From the NCBI RefSeq assembly GCF_014960965.1, contig NZ_CP063169.1, positions 4,187,581-4,251,580 of the forward strand: DNA of 64,000 nucleotides, read 5' to 3'. The notes beneath the pieces were generated by a model. That model was not told the DNA's origin and ran no database searches. It was given only the letters and a program-made list of their open reading frames with translations. Position numbers and translations under genes: made by a program. This document shows, piece by piece, positions 19,097-27,872 of this stretch. Positions within the stretch are counted from its first letter, which is position 1. Each line of letters opens with the position of its first letter. This DNA comes from Ruania alkalisoli. Its GTDB lineage: Bacteria > Actinomycetota > Actinomycetes > Actinomycetales > Beutenbergiaceae.

Positions 19097-19800
19097 TCGC
19101 CGATTGCGATCTGCTGATCGGGCGAGAGATCACCTCGGGTCTGCGGCAGACACCGGAGCAGCTCGCCGGCCAGCTCGCCCAGGCAGCCATCGACGGCGGA
19201 GCGCTCGCCTCGCTGCGTGCGTTGCAGTTCGACGTGCAGACCGGTAACGATGAGGCGGCGGGCGCCGCCCTGCGGTACGGCTGGTGGCCGGTGTACGGGA
19301 TCGATCTGCGTGACCCGCTGGGCGCCGAGCAGGAGATGGACCGCGCGGCCGACCATGGAGTGCGGCTCCTGCGACTGGCCCCGGGCAGGCAAGAGATCGC
19401 TGGAACGGCGCCCCGGCTGCGGATTCTCGTGCGACGTGCCACGGAACTGGGGATGACGCTGCTGGTGGAGGGCTCGACCGTCGATGTGGGCACGGGCATG
19501 CTGGGCCTCGGCGCCTCGGTGGTGTTCCTGGACCAGCACTTCTACGACCTTGGCGAGTTCATCCTGCTGGCACGGGACGAACCGGGCTTCCACGTCAGCA
19601 CCCGGCTACTCGGCAGCCCCGGGGCCTGGGAGCTCCTCCTCGAGCACGCCGGGCCGGAGCGGTTGCTGTTGGGAACCCGCGCCGGTTGGTTCGAGGAGCA
19701 CGCGGTCCTGGACCAGCTCAAGGGCAGTCCGCTCGCACCCGAGGAGCGTGAGCTCATCGCGGGCGGGAACCTGCGTCGGCTGGCAGGTGGATCCTCATGA
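19093..19800 (+). CDS. Amidohydrolase-fold protein lacking metal ligands
   Basis: 235 residues from a GTG preceded by AGGAGGTGGC, overlapping the aminotransferase stop by 4 nt. The outline follows amidohydrolase-2 TIM barrels: a DCDLLIGR start, a late LLLGTRAGW strand and a GGNLRRL end. The usual metal-binding residues are replaced, however. The first-strand HxH is Asp6 and Leu8, the mid-barrel His position reads VEGS, and the C-terminal GTD Asp is Arg196. It is likely a non-metal or inactive paralogue, perhaps a partner of the next gene product. Fold assignment rests on weak motif similarity and operon context. Confidence 0.6.
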   Translation: MIADCDLLIGREITSGLRQTPEQLAGQLAQAAIDGGALASLRALQFDVQTGNDEAAGAALRYGWWPVYGIDLRDPLGAEQEMDRAADHGVRLLRLAPGRQEIAGTAPRLRILVRRATELGMTLLVEGSTVDVGTGMLGLGASVVFLDQHFYDLGEFILLARDEPGFHVSTRLLGSPGAWELLLEHAGPERLLLGTRAGWFEEHAVLDQLKGSPLAPEERELIAGGNLRRLAGGSS

Positions 19801-20522
19801 TCGTGGACGTGCACGGCCATCTGGGCCCGTGGTTCTTCTTCCCGTCCGAGGGCACCGCGGCGGAGAACCTGCGGGTGATGGACGCCTACGGGATCGACAT
19901 CCAGCTGGTCTCCTCGGTCGAGGCGGTCACCTACGATCCGGTGGCGGGAAACGCGGCCCTGGCCGAGGCCATCGGTGACGAACCGCGGCTACGCGGGCTG
20001 TTCGTCATCGATCCGCGCGACCTTGCCGCCGCCGAGCAGCAGCTCGATGAGCTGCGTGGATTGTTCGTCGGCGTGAAGATTCACACCCACTACTCGGCCA
20101 CTCCAGCCGGTTCGCCGGCGATGGCCGACGCGCTGCGCCTGTGTGCGGACGCCGATCTCCCTGCCCTGGTGCACACGTGGGGGACTGAGATCCTCGACCT
20201 TGCCGACACCGTGGCCTCCGTCCCGGGAGCACGGGCGATCGCCGGTCACATGGGCGGCCCGGCCTGGCGCCTGGCCCCCGAAGCACTGACCCGTACAGAC
20301 CGGCTCTGGCTCGAACCCTGCTATTCGCGGCCCGACGCTGGGCGCGTGCGGTGGGTACTCGACCGGATCGATCCGCAGCGGATGCTGTTCGGCACCGACT
20401 CCACCCTGATAGACCCAGCTCTCGCCTTCGGCGCGATCCGGGCGGCGCACCTGAGCGCCGAGGAGGAACGCCTGGTGATGTCCGCCAACGCGATCGACCT
20501 GTTCGATCTCGATCTGAGCTGA
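19797..20522 (+). CDS. Metal-dependent amidohydrolase (amidohydrolase-2 family)
   Basis: 241 residues with the expected metal-binding pattern: His6-x-His8 (DVHGH), His126 (LVHTWG), His151 (AGHMGG) and Asp201 (FGTDS). Such TIM-barrel enzymes hydrolyse or decarboxylate cyclic or carboxylated small molecules; the substrate is unknown. It overlaps the preceding metal-less homologue by 4 nt (ATGA) and ends the operon, 17 nt from the convergent LacI gene. A short CTGAGG/CCTCAG hairpin (20519-20543) spans the two stops. Cytoplasmic: no signal peptide. Confidence 0.85.
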   Translation: MIVDVHGHLGPWFFFPSEGTAAENLRVMDAYGIDIQLVSSVEAVTYDPVAGNAALAEAIGDEPRLRGLFVIDPRDLAAAEQQLDELRGLFVGVKIHTHYSATPAGSPAMADALRLCADADLPALVHTWGTEILDLADTVASVPGARAIAGHMGGPAWRLAPEALTRTDRLWLEPCYSRPDAGRVRWVLDRIDPQRMLFGTDSTLIDPALAFGAIRAAHLSAEEERLVMSANAIDLFDLDLS

Positions 20523-20539
20523 GGGGCCGACCGGCGACC

Positions 20540-21616
20540 TCAGCCGCCCAACAGCTCCCCCGGATGCCCGCACCCACACGAGACACCATGCTCGATCTGG
20601 GCGTTCAGGCGCACCGTGAGCGGTGGTGCGTCGGGCTGTCGCAGCCGGCGCAGCACCATTCCCATGGCTTCCCGTCCCACGGAAACAGCGGGCTGGCCGG
20701 CCGCCGTCACCGACGTGCGCATCAGGTCGGCGTTCGGCAAGGTATCGAAGGCGACGACCGCGATGTCCCCGGGCACCGATAGCCCCACGTCGTCCAGCGC
20801 CCGCAAGGCCCCCACAGTCATCGGTGAACTCGCGGTGAGCAGGGCGGTGGGCCGGTCCGCACGCACCATCCGGTCCGCAACCAGCCGCCGGGCATCAGCC
20901 GAGCTCCCGTCGCCTTCCCACACGAGCTCTGGGTCCACCTCGATCCCGGCAGCAGCAAGCGCCGACCGGTACCCTTCGAGCCGCTCCCGCAGCGTCGCCA
21001 CGGCCAGGTCGCCGGCGACGATCCCGATGCGTCGATGGCCCTGGTCGACCAGGTGCTTGACGAGGGTGCGGGTGGCCGAGGCATTCTCCACCCCCACCTG
21101 GTCCACCGCGGCGTGATCCAACCGGTCGATCAGCACGACCGGCGTACCCGACTCGCGCGGCCGTTCCACCGCCGCAGGAACACTGCCACTCGCCCGCGCG
21201 AGGATCAACGCATCCACCCGGCGGGACTGCAGCACCTGGACCGCACGGAGCTCGGCCTGCGGATCCTCCCCTGAGTCGGCGAGCAGCAGCACGAAGCCCT
21301 CCTCGCTCGCCACTGCCTCGATGCCGGTGACCATGTCACGGAAGGCCGGTTCACCGCTGTCGGAGACCACCAGACCGATCGAGTCGGTCCGCGAGCGCCG
21401 CATCGCCCGCGCCGAGGCATCCTGGGTGTACCCCGTGGCGTCGAGCGCCTTCTGCACTTTCCGTCGGGTGGCCTCGGTGACGCGACGTGTCCCGTTCACC
21501 ACGTGCGAGACCGTGGAGGTCGAGACACCAGCAGCGCGCGCGACGTCGACGATCGTCGCGCGACCCCCGTCCGGCGGACGGGTCACGACCGGAGTCTCTC
21601 CTGCGTCCACCATCAC
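20540..21616 (-). CDS. LacI-family transcriptional regulator of the fructan-type locus
   Basis: 358 residues. The N-terminal helix-turn-helix and hinge are typical (IVDVARAAGVSTSTVSHV, then NGTRRVTEATRRKVQKAL), followed by a sugar-binding-protein-like core (SIGLVVSDSGEPAFRDMV). The GTG start directly abuts the permease stop, so it is the last gene of the importer operon; an ATG one codon later is an alternative. The likely targets are the two CAAACGTTTCG-type operators at 24880-24893 and 25026-25039, which flank the divergent promoters of this locus. The inducer is probably a fructose-containing saccharide, by context. Confidence 0.92.
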   Translation of the reverse strand: MMVDAGETPVVTRPPDGGRATIVDVARAAGVSTSTVSHVVNGTRRVTEATRRKVQKALDATGYTQDASARAMRRSRTDSIGLVVSDSGEPAFRDMVTGIEAVASEEGFVLLLADSGEDPQAELRAVQVLQSRRVDALILARASGSVPAAVERPRESGTPVVLIDRLDHAAVDQVGVENASATRTLVKHLVDQGHRRIGIVAGDLAVATLRERLEGYRSALAAAGIEVDPELVWEGDGSSADARRLVADRMVRADRPTALLTASSPMTVGALRALDDVGLSVPGDIAVVAFDTLPNADLMRTSVTAAGQPAVSVGREAMGMVLRRLRQPDAPPLTVRLNAQIEHGVSCGCGHPGELLGG

Positions 21617-22501
21617 TCAGCCCTTGACCGCACCGAACGTCATCCCTGCGACGACGTGGCGCTGAAAGACAGCGTAGAGGAGCAGCTGGGGCAGCAGGAC
21701 CAGGGTGGCCGAGGCCATCATGGCCCCGTAGTCCACCGACCAGAACCCTTGGAACTGCGCCACCCCGAGGGAGATCGTGGTCATCGTTGGGTCGTTGATC
21801 AACGTCACCGCGAACGGATACTCGTTCCACACGTAGATGATGTTGAAGATCAACAGCGTGGCCACCACGGGCCGCATCAGCGGGAATACGATCCGCCAGG
21901 CCAGCGTCCGCAACCGTGCGCCGTCGATCACTGCGGCCTCTTCGACCTCCACCGGGAAGTCTGCCAAGAATCCGGTGAACAACAGCACGTTGAACGGCAG
22001 CTGTGCAGCGATATAGGGCAGGATCAGGGCCCAGTAGGTGCCGAACAGGCCGAGCTCGATATTCAGCCGGTACACGGGGAACAGCAGGATGTAGACCGGG
22101 ATGGCCAGACCGGCGAGCAGGTAGAACCGTAGACCGTTGCGCAGCCATACCCGTGTCCACTCCATCCGGGTCAGCGCATAGGCGGCCATGTAGGCGAACA
22201 CCACACCCACCACCACGGACACGCTGGCGAGGATGAAGGTGTTCTTGTACATCAGCATGAGGTTCAGCGTCTGCGTCGCCACCTGGTAGTTCGCCAGGTT
22301 CAGCTCGGTGAGGTTGAGCGGGTCGCGCAGGATGTTCTCGTTCGTCTGGAACGAGAGCACCACCACCCACAGCATCGGCAGGATGAGCAGCGCCGTCACC
22401 ACATACGCCACGACCGCCGCCCACCCCCGACGGCGTCCCGTGCGCCGGCGAGGCACGTCACCTTGTGGGGAGCGCACCTGAGTTCGGGTCGAGGTACTCA
22501 T
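21617..22501 (-). CDS. Sugar ABC transporter permease, MalG type (fructan-type locus)
   Basis: 294 residues with six membrane segments and the ATPase-docking loop VEEAAVIDGAR. The C-terminus (VVAGMTFGAVKG) is the standard CUT1 ending. It overlaps the MalF-like gene by 4 nt upstream and abuts the LacI gene downstream. With the binding protein it should import fructo-oligosaccharides or difructose-type sugars for GH172 and GH32, as judged from the divergent genes. The operon lacks an ATPase. Confidence 0.93.
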   Translation of the reverse strand: MSTSTRTQVRSPQGDVPRRRTGRRRGWAAVVAYVVTALLILPMLWVVVLSFQTNENILRDPLNLTELNLANYQVATQTLNLMLMYKNTFILASVSVVVGVVFAYMAAYALTRMEWTRVWLRNGLRFYLLAGLAIPVYILLFPVYRLNIELGLFGTYWALILPYIAAQLPFNVLLFTGFLADFPVEVEEAAVIDGARLRTLAWRIVFPLMRPVVATLLIFNIIYVWNEYPFAVTLINDPTMTTISLGVAQFQGFWSVDYGAMMASATLVLLPQLLLYAVFQRHVVAGMTFGAVKG

Positions 22502-23373
22502 GCTGCTGTCGCCTTCCGTCGCAGGAACGCCAGGTATCCGAGCGCGACAGATACACCCAGGACGCTGGTGATCACGGCCAGGGCCATCCCGTAGCCGTAG
22601 TTCTGCAGCCCGAAGGTGACGTGGTAGGTGTAGCTGACGAGGGTCTCGGACAGGTGCACCGGTCCGCCGCCGGTGAGCTGCACGACCAGCTCGAAGATCT
22701 TGAAGGAGCCGGTGATCACCAGCACCGTCGTGATCCCGATGGTCTCGCGCAACATCGGGACGGTGACGTATCGCAGGCGCTTCAGGCCGGCCGCCCCGTC
22801 CAGCTCGGCGGCTTCCATGACGTCACCGGGGAGCATCTTCAGCCCGGCGTAGAAGATCGTCATGATGAAGCCGACGGTCTGCCACACGTACACCGAGCCG
22901 ATCGAGTACGGACTCAGCGTGGTTCCACCGATCCACTCCGGCGGCTCGGCCACGCCGACCAGGCGCAGCAGCTCGTTGAGCAACCCGAGGTGCGGGTCCA
23001 GGATGAATACCCAGATCAGCCCGATCAGGATTGGCGCCACCACGTTCGGGGCAAACACCATGGCGCGCAGCACCCCGGCCCCTCGGATCCGCCGGCCGAG
23101 CAGGAGCGCGAGACCGAAGGCGCCCGGTAGCAGCAGGCACAGGGAGATGACGAGGATGATCGCCGTGTTCCGCAGCGAGCTCCAGAACAGCGGGTCATCG
23201 ATCATCGAGACGTAGTTCTCGGCCCCGACGAGCGTCGAGGACCCGAAGGCCTTCGCGTCGGTGAAGCTCTGCAGCACCGAGTACACCACCGGATAGGTGA
23301 AGTACAGGCTGTAGATGATCAATGCCGGCAGCACCATCCCGGCCAGCTGCCACGGCCTGCTCAACCACCGCAC
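22498..23373 (-). CDS. Sugar ABC transporter permease, MalF type (fructan-type locus)
   Basis: 291 residues with six membrane segments and the EAA loop MEAAELDGAA. I set the start at the GTG at 23373, because AGGAGG lies 9 nt upstream and the sequence then begins just before the first membrane helix. An open frame back to 23469 would overlap the binding-protein gene by 53 nt and add an arginine-rich tail without support. It overlaps the MalG-like gene by 4 nt and lies 43 nt after the binding-protein gene. Confidence 0.9.
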   Translation of the reverse strand: MRWLSRPWQLAGMVLPALIIYSLYFTYPVVYSVLQSFTDAKAFGSSTLVGAENYVSMIDDPLFWSSLRNTAIILVISLCLLLPGAFGLALLLGRRIRGAGVLRAMVFAPNVVAPILIGLIWVFILDPHLGLLNELLRLVGVAEPPEWIGGTTLSPYSIGSVYVWQTVGFIMTIFYAGLKMLPGDVMEAAELDGAAGLKRLRYVTVPMLRETIGITTVLVITGSFKIFELVVQLTGGGPVHLSETLVSYTYHVTFGLQNYGYGMALAVITSVLGVSVALGYLAFLRRKATAA

Positions 23374-23416
23374 GGGCGGCCACCTCCTCTTCGACCTGAG
23401 GGACGTCGTCGGGCGA

Positions 23417-24775
23417 TCACTCGAAGGTGTCCTGCACGACCTGCAGCGCCTCTTCCGGGGTGAAGACACCCTGGATCACGCCGTAGATGGAGTCGTACAT
23501 GGCGCTGGACTGCTCGGCCGAGATGACCAGGTCGGGCTGCGCCTCGGGGCTGGACCACCCGTCGGCATTGATCACCTCGAGTACCGAGGAGAACACGGTC
23601 TGGGACTCGTCGACCTGCGGCTCGTAGGTGGTCACCGGGGTCTGGTCGTTGTCCACGAGGATCTGCTGGCCCGCGTCGCTGTAGTAGAAGGCCAGGAAGC
23701 GTTCCACGGCGGCTGCCACCTCCTCGTCCTCCATGGCCGCTGCGCTGACCACCAGCGGCGCCGAGGGCGCATTCATGTAGAGCTGCTGGTCCCCGACCCC
23801 ATCGGCGAATGTGGGTCCGGCCCAGAAAGTGGTGGCCGCGCCGACCGAGCTCTCCTGGATCTGGCCGGCTGCCCACACACCGGCGTCCAGCATCGCGGCG
23901 TTACCGCTGGTGTACTCCTCGACGGCCTGCACGTAGTCCTGGGTAGAGACGTTCGGGGAGAACGCGCCCGCCTCGGCGAGCTCGCCGATGTGCTCGTAGA
24001 GCCGGAGGAAGTCCTCATTCACGTACGAATCCTCGCCGGCGAGGATGGCATCGATCCGCTCCTCGTAGCCGTACCGGTTCAGCATCGTCAGGAATGCCCA
24101 GACGCTGAAGGAGGTGCCGTTCGCACCCTTCGCGATCGTGGTGATGCCCTCGGCGGAGAGGGTCTCGGCCACGACGAGCAGGTCCTCGAAGGTCTCCGGC
24201 TGCTCGAGCCCGTACTCGGCCAGGATGTCGGTGTTCACGAAGAAGCCGGTGACCAGGCCTTGATAGGGAACGCCGTACTGCACTGGGTCACTCGAGGAGT
24301 CACTGACGTAGCCGCTGAGCATGGAATCCGGGAACGATGCGCGCAGGTCGCCGGAGTCCAGCAGTGGGCCCAGGTCAGCCAGGTATCCCTCATCGGCCAT
24401 CTGCGTGGCGAGGGAGTTATAGACCCAGAAGATCTCGGGAAGCGTCCCGGACTGCGCGGCGATCTGCATCGCCTGGTTGTGCTCGTCCACGGTCTGTCCC
24501 TCGACGTGGATCACCACGTCCGGGTTCTCCGCCATGAAAGCCTGCACGATCTCGTAGGTGGCCGGATCCTGCGCCTCGACGTTGGGGTTCTGCATCGAGA
24601 GGGTGATCTCGACGGCGCCTTCATCGGCAGGCTCACCACCGCCGGCAGAGGTCGGGTCCTCGCCGGGGACGGAGCCGCCGCAGGCGGCGAGTCCGAGCGC
24701 GAGGGCGGCTCCAGTGGCGGCTGAGCCGATGAGGGTGCGCCGCTTCATCGCAGGACGCAGTGGGTGTGTGGTCAT
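23417..24775 (-). CDS. Sugar ABC transporter substrate-binding lipoprotein (fructan-type locus)
   Basis: 452 residues. The signal peptide has MKRRTLIGSA and the lipobox GLAAC with lipidated Cys32; the mature domain is a family-1 extracellular binding protein (MQNPNVEAQDPATYEIVQAF, EIFWVYNSLA). I choose the ATG at 24775 because GGAG lies 6 nt upstream; an ATG four codons earlier has its ribosome-binding sequence too close. It is the first gene of the importer-LacI operon and is divergent from GH172. Expression is probably controlled by the operator at 24880-24893. Confidence 0.92.
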   Translation of the reverse strand: MTTHPLRPAMKRRTLIGSAATGAALALGLAACGGSVPGEDPTSAGGGEPADEGAVEITLSMQNPNVEAQDPATYEIVQAFMAENPDVVIHVEGQTVDEHNQAMQIAAQSGTLPEIFWVYNSLATQMADEGYLADLGPLLDSGDLRASFPDSMLSGYVSDSSSDPVQYGVPYQGLVTGFFVNTDILAEYGLEQPETFEDLLVVAETLSAEGITTIAKGANGTSFSVWAFLTMLNRYGYEERIDAILAGEDSYVNEDFLRLYEHIGELAEAGAFSPNVSTQDYVQAVEEYTSGNAAMLDAGVWAAGQIQESSVGAATTFWAGPTFADGVGDQQLYMNAPSAPLVVSAAAMEDEEVAAAVERFLAFYYSDAGQQILVDNDQTPVTTYEPQVDESQTVFSSVLEVINADGWSSPEAQPDLVISAEQSSAMYDSIYGVIQGVFTPEEALQVVQDTFE

Positions 24776-24879
24776 GGAGGTCTCCATTCCTCAGGGCTCC
24801 CACGGCGGAGGTGGGAGCCGGGTCAGGGTGCTCACCGTTGCCTAGACCATCGTCGGACGGCGAGAGACGGCGAACCGTT

Positions 24880-24893
24880 GCGAAACGTTTGTC
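24880..24893. promoter_or_regulatory. LacI-type operator at the importer promoter
   Basis: GCGAAACGTTTGTC centres on AACGTT, the usual LacI-family core, and lies just downstream of the minus-strand -10 box. Its reverse complement shares CAAACGTTTCG with the site at 25026-25039. Confidence 0.72.
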
Positions 24894-24896
24894 AGA

Positions 24897-24925
24897 ACGG
24901 TAGGACGACCCGAGCGGTACGTCAA
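24897..24925 (-). promoter_or_regulatory. Promoter of the fructan-type importer operon
   Basis: On the minus strand, TTGACG (24920-24925) and TACCGT (24897-24902) are separated by 17 nt. The predicted transcription start falls at the operator at 24880-24893. Confidence 0.65.
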
Positions 24926-24982
24926 CCCCCGATTTTCCTTCTAATCGCTCCCCTCGCGACGACGTCTGTGCACGGCGATCGG

Positions 24983-25012
24983 TTGACAGACATCACGAAG
25001 CCAGTCCATTCT
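24983..25012 (+). promoter_or_regulatory. Promoter of the GH172-GH32 operon
   Basis: TTGACA (24983-24988) and CATTCT (25007-25012) with an 18-nt spacer. The predicted start site lies about 7 nt before the operator at 25026. Confidence 0.6.
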
Positions 25013-25025
25013 CGCTCCATTGAAG

Positions 25026-25039
25026 GCAAACGTTTCGAC
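25026..25039. promoter_or_regulatory. LacI-type operator at the GH172 promoter
   Basis: GCAAACGTTTCGAC is the mirror of the operator at 24880-24893 (11 shared bases, inverted). It lies about 40 nt before the GH172 start codon. Confidence 0.72.
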
Positions 25040-25077
25040 GCGCGATCACATCGCTCGACCCGGAGGAAGGGATCACC

Positions 25078-26433
25078 ATGGCAGCAGGACCCCGCGACGG
25101 ACTCCTCGCAGACATCACCCACGTACGGCAGGCGCGCACCGGTCGCGTTTCGAGCTGGGACCAGACCGGCCGCAACCGGGACAACTGGATCGTGATGCCC
25201 GGCGAAGAACGCGTACTCGCCGATCTTCAAGGACCAGGCTGCATCACGCATATCTGGATGACCCAGTCGTGCCGGCGCCAGCCCGGACCCGGCCAGATCG
25301 CCCCCGAGGTGGTCGGAGTGCCGATGCTGGAGATCCACAACGCCCTCGGGGTGAGCTGGGAGGTGCACGACCCGGACTACTACCGCAAGATCGTGCTGCG
25401 GATGTACTGGGACGATGCCACCACACCCAGCGTGATCGCACCCCTCGGCGACTTCTTCGGGCTGCTCAACTCCCTCTCCGGCTCGTACGAGTCTCTGCCG
25501 CTCTCGGTCTCGGCGAAGGAGCCAGAGGAGTACAGCTTCGGCGGCTCCGCGGCGTTCAACTCGTGGTTCCAGATGCCGTTCGGCTCCAGGGCGCGGATCA
25601 CCGTGGAGAACCAGAACGAGGTGCCGTACCTGCAGTACTTCTACATCGACTACGAGCTCTACGCCGAGCCGCTCGCCGAGGACGTCGCCTACTTCCACGC
25701 GCACTACCGGCAGCAGCGACCGTGCGCGGGCTGGGGTCCGGGCCTGCAGACCAACAGCGCCGAAGTGGCCACGGTCCCGCACCTGTCCGCCGAGGGGAAC
25801 TATGTGGCACTGGAGACCGAGGGCGCCGGCCACTACGTCGGCTGCACGCTCGCCGTCCGGCACTTCCAGGACACCTGGTGGGGTGAGGGCGACGACATGA
25901 TCTTCATCGACGACGACACCTGGCCCCCGAGCCTGCACGGCACTGGCATGGAGGATTACCTCGGGCACGCCTGGGGCATGCAGCGCAACGGGTACCTGAT
26001 GAACGGGACCATCGTGCACGAGGCGGACGCTCCGGGGTTCCAGCACAGCTACCGATTCCATCTCGTGGACCCGGTGCGGTTCTCCCGTCGCATCGCGGTG
26101 ACCTTCGAACACGGGCACGCCAACCATCTCGCCGACGACTGGTCATCGGTGGCGTACTGGTACCAGGACACGATCGCGCCCGGGCTGTCCATTCCCGCCG
26201 TCGAGGACCGGTTGCCACTGCGACCGCAGGAGTCGAAGGTGCACGCGAGCCTTCCCGAACTCACCGCAGAGCAGCAGCGCGCCCGGGACGCCGCCGCGGA
26301 GCGGATGCGGACCTACGAGGCGGAACGCGATCGCGTCCGGGCAGCCCGCGTGCCGGAGATCGATGCCGCCGAACGAGGCAACACCGAGAACGCGGCTGAG
26401 CTCCGCCGTCGGTGGCTGGAGGGACAACGATGA
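25078..26433 (+). CDS. GH172-family (DUF2961) glycoside hydrolase
   Basis: 451 residues of the DUF2961/GH172 family, whose studied members are alpha-D-fructofuranosidase/difructose-anhydride-forming enzymes and exo-D-arabinofuranosidases. Glu270 (WWGEGDD) and Glu292 (GTGMEDY) match the catalytic Glu pair I recall for bifidobacterial alphaFFase1 (about 270 and 291). HSYRFHLVDPVRF and SVAYWYQ are further family motifs. No signal peptide is present, so it is cytoplasmic. GGAGGAAGG precedes the ATG. The gene overlaps GH32 by 4 nt and is divergent from a sugar importer, so a fructose-containing substrate is more likely than arabinan. The substrate remains an inference. Confidence 0.88.
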   Translation: MAAGPRDGLLADITHVRQARTGRVSSWDQTGRNRDNWIVMPGEERVLADLQGPGCITHIWMTQSCRRQPGPGQIAPEVVGVPMLEIHNALGVSWEVHDPDYYRKIVLRMYWDDATTPSVIAPLGDFFGLLNSLSGSYESLPLSVSAKEPEEYSFGGSAAFNSWFQMPFGSRARITVENQNEVPYLQYFYIDYELYAEPLAEDVAYFHAHYRQQRPCAGWGPGLQTNSAEVATVPHLSAEGNYVALETEGAGHYVGCTLAVRHFQDTWWGEGDDMIFIDDDTWPPSLHGTGMEDYLGHAWGMQRNGYLMNGTIVHEADAPGFQHSYRFHLVDPVRFSRRIAVTFEHGHANHLADDWSSVAYWYQDTIAPGLSIPAVEDRLPLRPQESKVHASLPELTAEQQRARDAAAERMRTYEAERDRVRAARVPEIDAAERGNTENAAELRRRWLEGQR

Positions 26434-27716
26434 CGGACATGACAACGAACGCCACGGCGGCCCGCCCAAAGATCCATTTCACTGCGCGGGAAGGGTGGAT
26501 CAACGACCCACTCGGCTTGACGTTCCACAACGGCGTCTATCACCTCTTCTTCCAGCACGTGCCCGGGCAGGCCGAGTGGGGCCCGCACCAGTCCTGGGGG
26601 CACGCGACCTCCACCGACCTGCTGCACTGGACCGAGCAGCCGGTGATCCTCAGCCCCGGGGACGGCGACGACGGGGTCTGGTCGGGGTCGTTGGTGGTCC
26701 CGCCCGAGGGCGAGCCGACCATCTTCTACACGAGCGTGCATGTCGCCGACGTGCAGATCGGGACAGTGCGCACGGCGCACCCGGCCGACCCGCAGTGGCG
26801 CACCTGGGCGAAGGGTCCGGAGGTCGCCCGTCTACCGGAGAATGTCGATGCGATCGCCTATCGGGACCCGCAGGTGTTCCACGACGGCGACACGTGGGTG
26901 ATGCTGATGGGTGCCGGACTCCGGGACGGGACGGCGGTCGCACTCGCGCACCGCTCGGACGATCTACGCACCTGGGGTCCGGCAGAACCGATCGCGAGCC
27001 GGCACCGGGACGTGATGGAGCCGGTATGGCTCGGCGCGGTGTGGGAATGCCCGCAGCTGCTGCGAGTGGACGGACGCTGGGTACTCACCATGTCGGTGTG
27101 GGAGCCCGAGGTCCCGTACTACGAGGCCTACCTGATCGGGGACCTGGACGACGGCCACTTCGTAACCTCGCATGTCGGGCGGCTCAGCTACGGCCCGTCC
27201 TACTACGCCGGGTCCGCTTACGCCGACGCAGCCGGGGACTCCGGTCTCATCTACTGGCTGCGTGGGGTCGACGACCCGGGTGGTGCCTGGGCGAGCGCAC
27301 ACTCACTGCCACACACCCTGCACCTCGAGGGTGACCGGCTGATCGCCGCACCGCACGCCGCCGTCGAACAGGCCCGGGTCAGCTCCGCCCAACAAGCGAT
27401 GGAATCGACGGTCACCACCACCCCGACCTGCGACGTGCTGCTCACCACGGCGAGCCCGAGTGCTCGGGGCACCGTGATCGTCGACGGCGGTCGCGCCCAG
27501 ATACTGGTTGCCGCCGGGCAGGTGGAGGTCACCACCGGTGCCGGCAGCTGGTCCATGCCCGCCGGCGGAACGGAGCTTCGACTCGTCCTCGACGGTCCGG
27601 TGCTCGAAGTGTTCGGTCCGCACGGGACGCTCGCCGTGCCGCTGCCCGTTCCGGCTGAGCACGTGACCGTTGAGGTGACGGGCGCCTTGGCCGCACAGGT
27701 GTGGGAATTGGACTGA
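26430..27716 (+). CDS. GH32 fructosidase (levanase/invertase family)
   Basis: 428 residues. The five-bladed propeller shows WINDPLG with the nucleophile Asp26, YRDPQVF with Asp146 as transition-state stabiliser, and WECPQLL with Glu206 as acid/base. A C-terminal beta-sandwich follows (GTVIVDGGRAQI to VLEVFGPHG). No signal peptide is seen, so it acts on imported sucrose or fructo-oligosaccharides. The ATG at 26430 lies in a 4-nt overlap with GH172 and has GGAGGG upstream. The pairing with GH172 suggests full breakdown of beta- and alpha-linked fructosides. Confidence 0.93.
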   Translation: MTDMTTNATAARPKIHFTAREGWINDPLGLTFHNGVYHLFFQHVPGQAEWGPHQSWGHATSTDLLHWTEQPVILSPGDGDDGVWSGSLVVPPEGEPTIFYTSVHVADVQIGTVRTAHPADPQWRTWAKGPEVARLPENVDAIAYRDPQVFHDGDTWVMLMGAGLRDGTAVALAHRSDDLRTWGPAEPIASRHRDVMEPVWLGAVWECPQLLRVDGRWVLTMSVWEPEVPYYEAYLIGDLDDGHFVTSHVGRLSYGPSYYAGSAYADAAGDSGLIYWLRGVDDPGGAWASAHSLPHTLHLEGDRLIAAPHAAVEQARVSSAQQAMESTVTTTPTCDVLLTTASPSARGTVIVDGGRAQILVAAGQVEVTTGAGSWSMPAGGTELRLVLDGPVLEVFGPHGTLAVPLPVPAEHVTVEVTGALAAQVWELD

Positions 27717-27872
27717 ACGACCCTTGGCACGGTTCGCCAGCCCTACCAGCGGCACACACCGTCAACCCCTGTGCTGGTCTCACCGGTCCCCTCAAGGACA
27801 AACGTCCCGGCGCGAACGAACCGCACGGCGTATCGTGGTCAGACACGCTCGGAGATGAGCTCACGGAGGTGA

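Noticed and set aside
23374-23469. Longer N-terminus of the MalF-like permease
   Set aside because: Would overlap the binding-protein gene by 53 nt and adds an Arg/Ser/Cys tail; GTG at 23373 has a strong ribosome-binding site.
27717-27872. Search for a terminator or regulator between GH32 and the flavin-binding gene
   Set aside because: No convincing hairpin or operator was found by eye.
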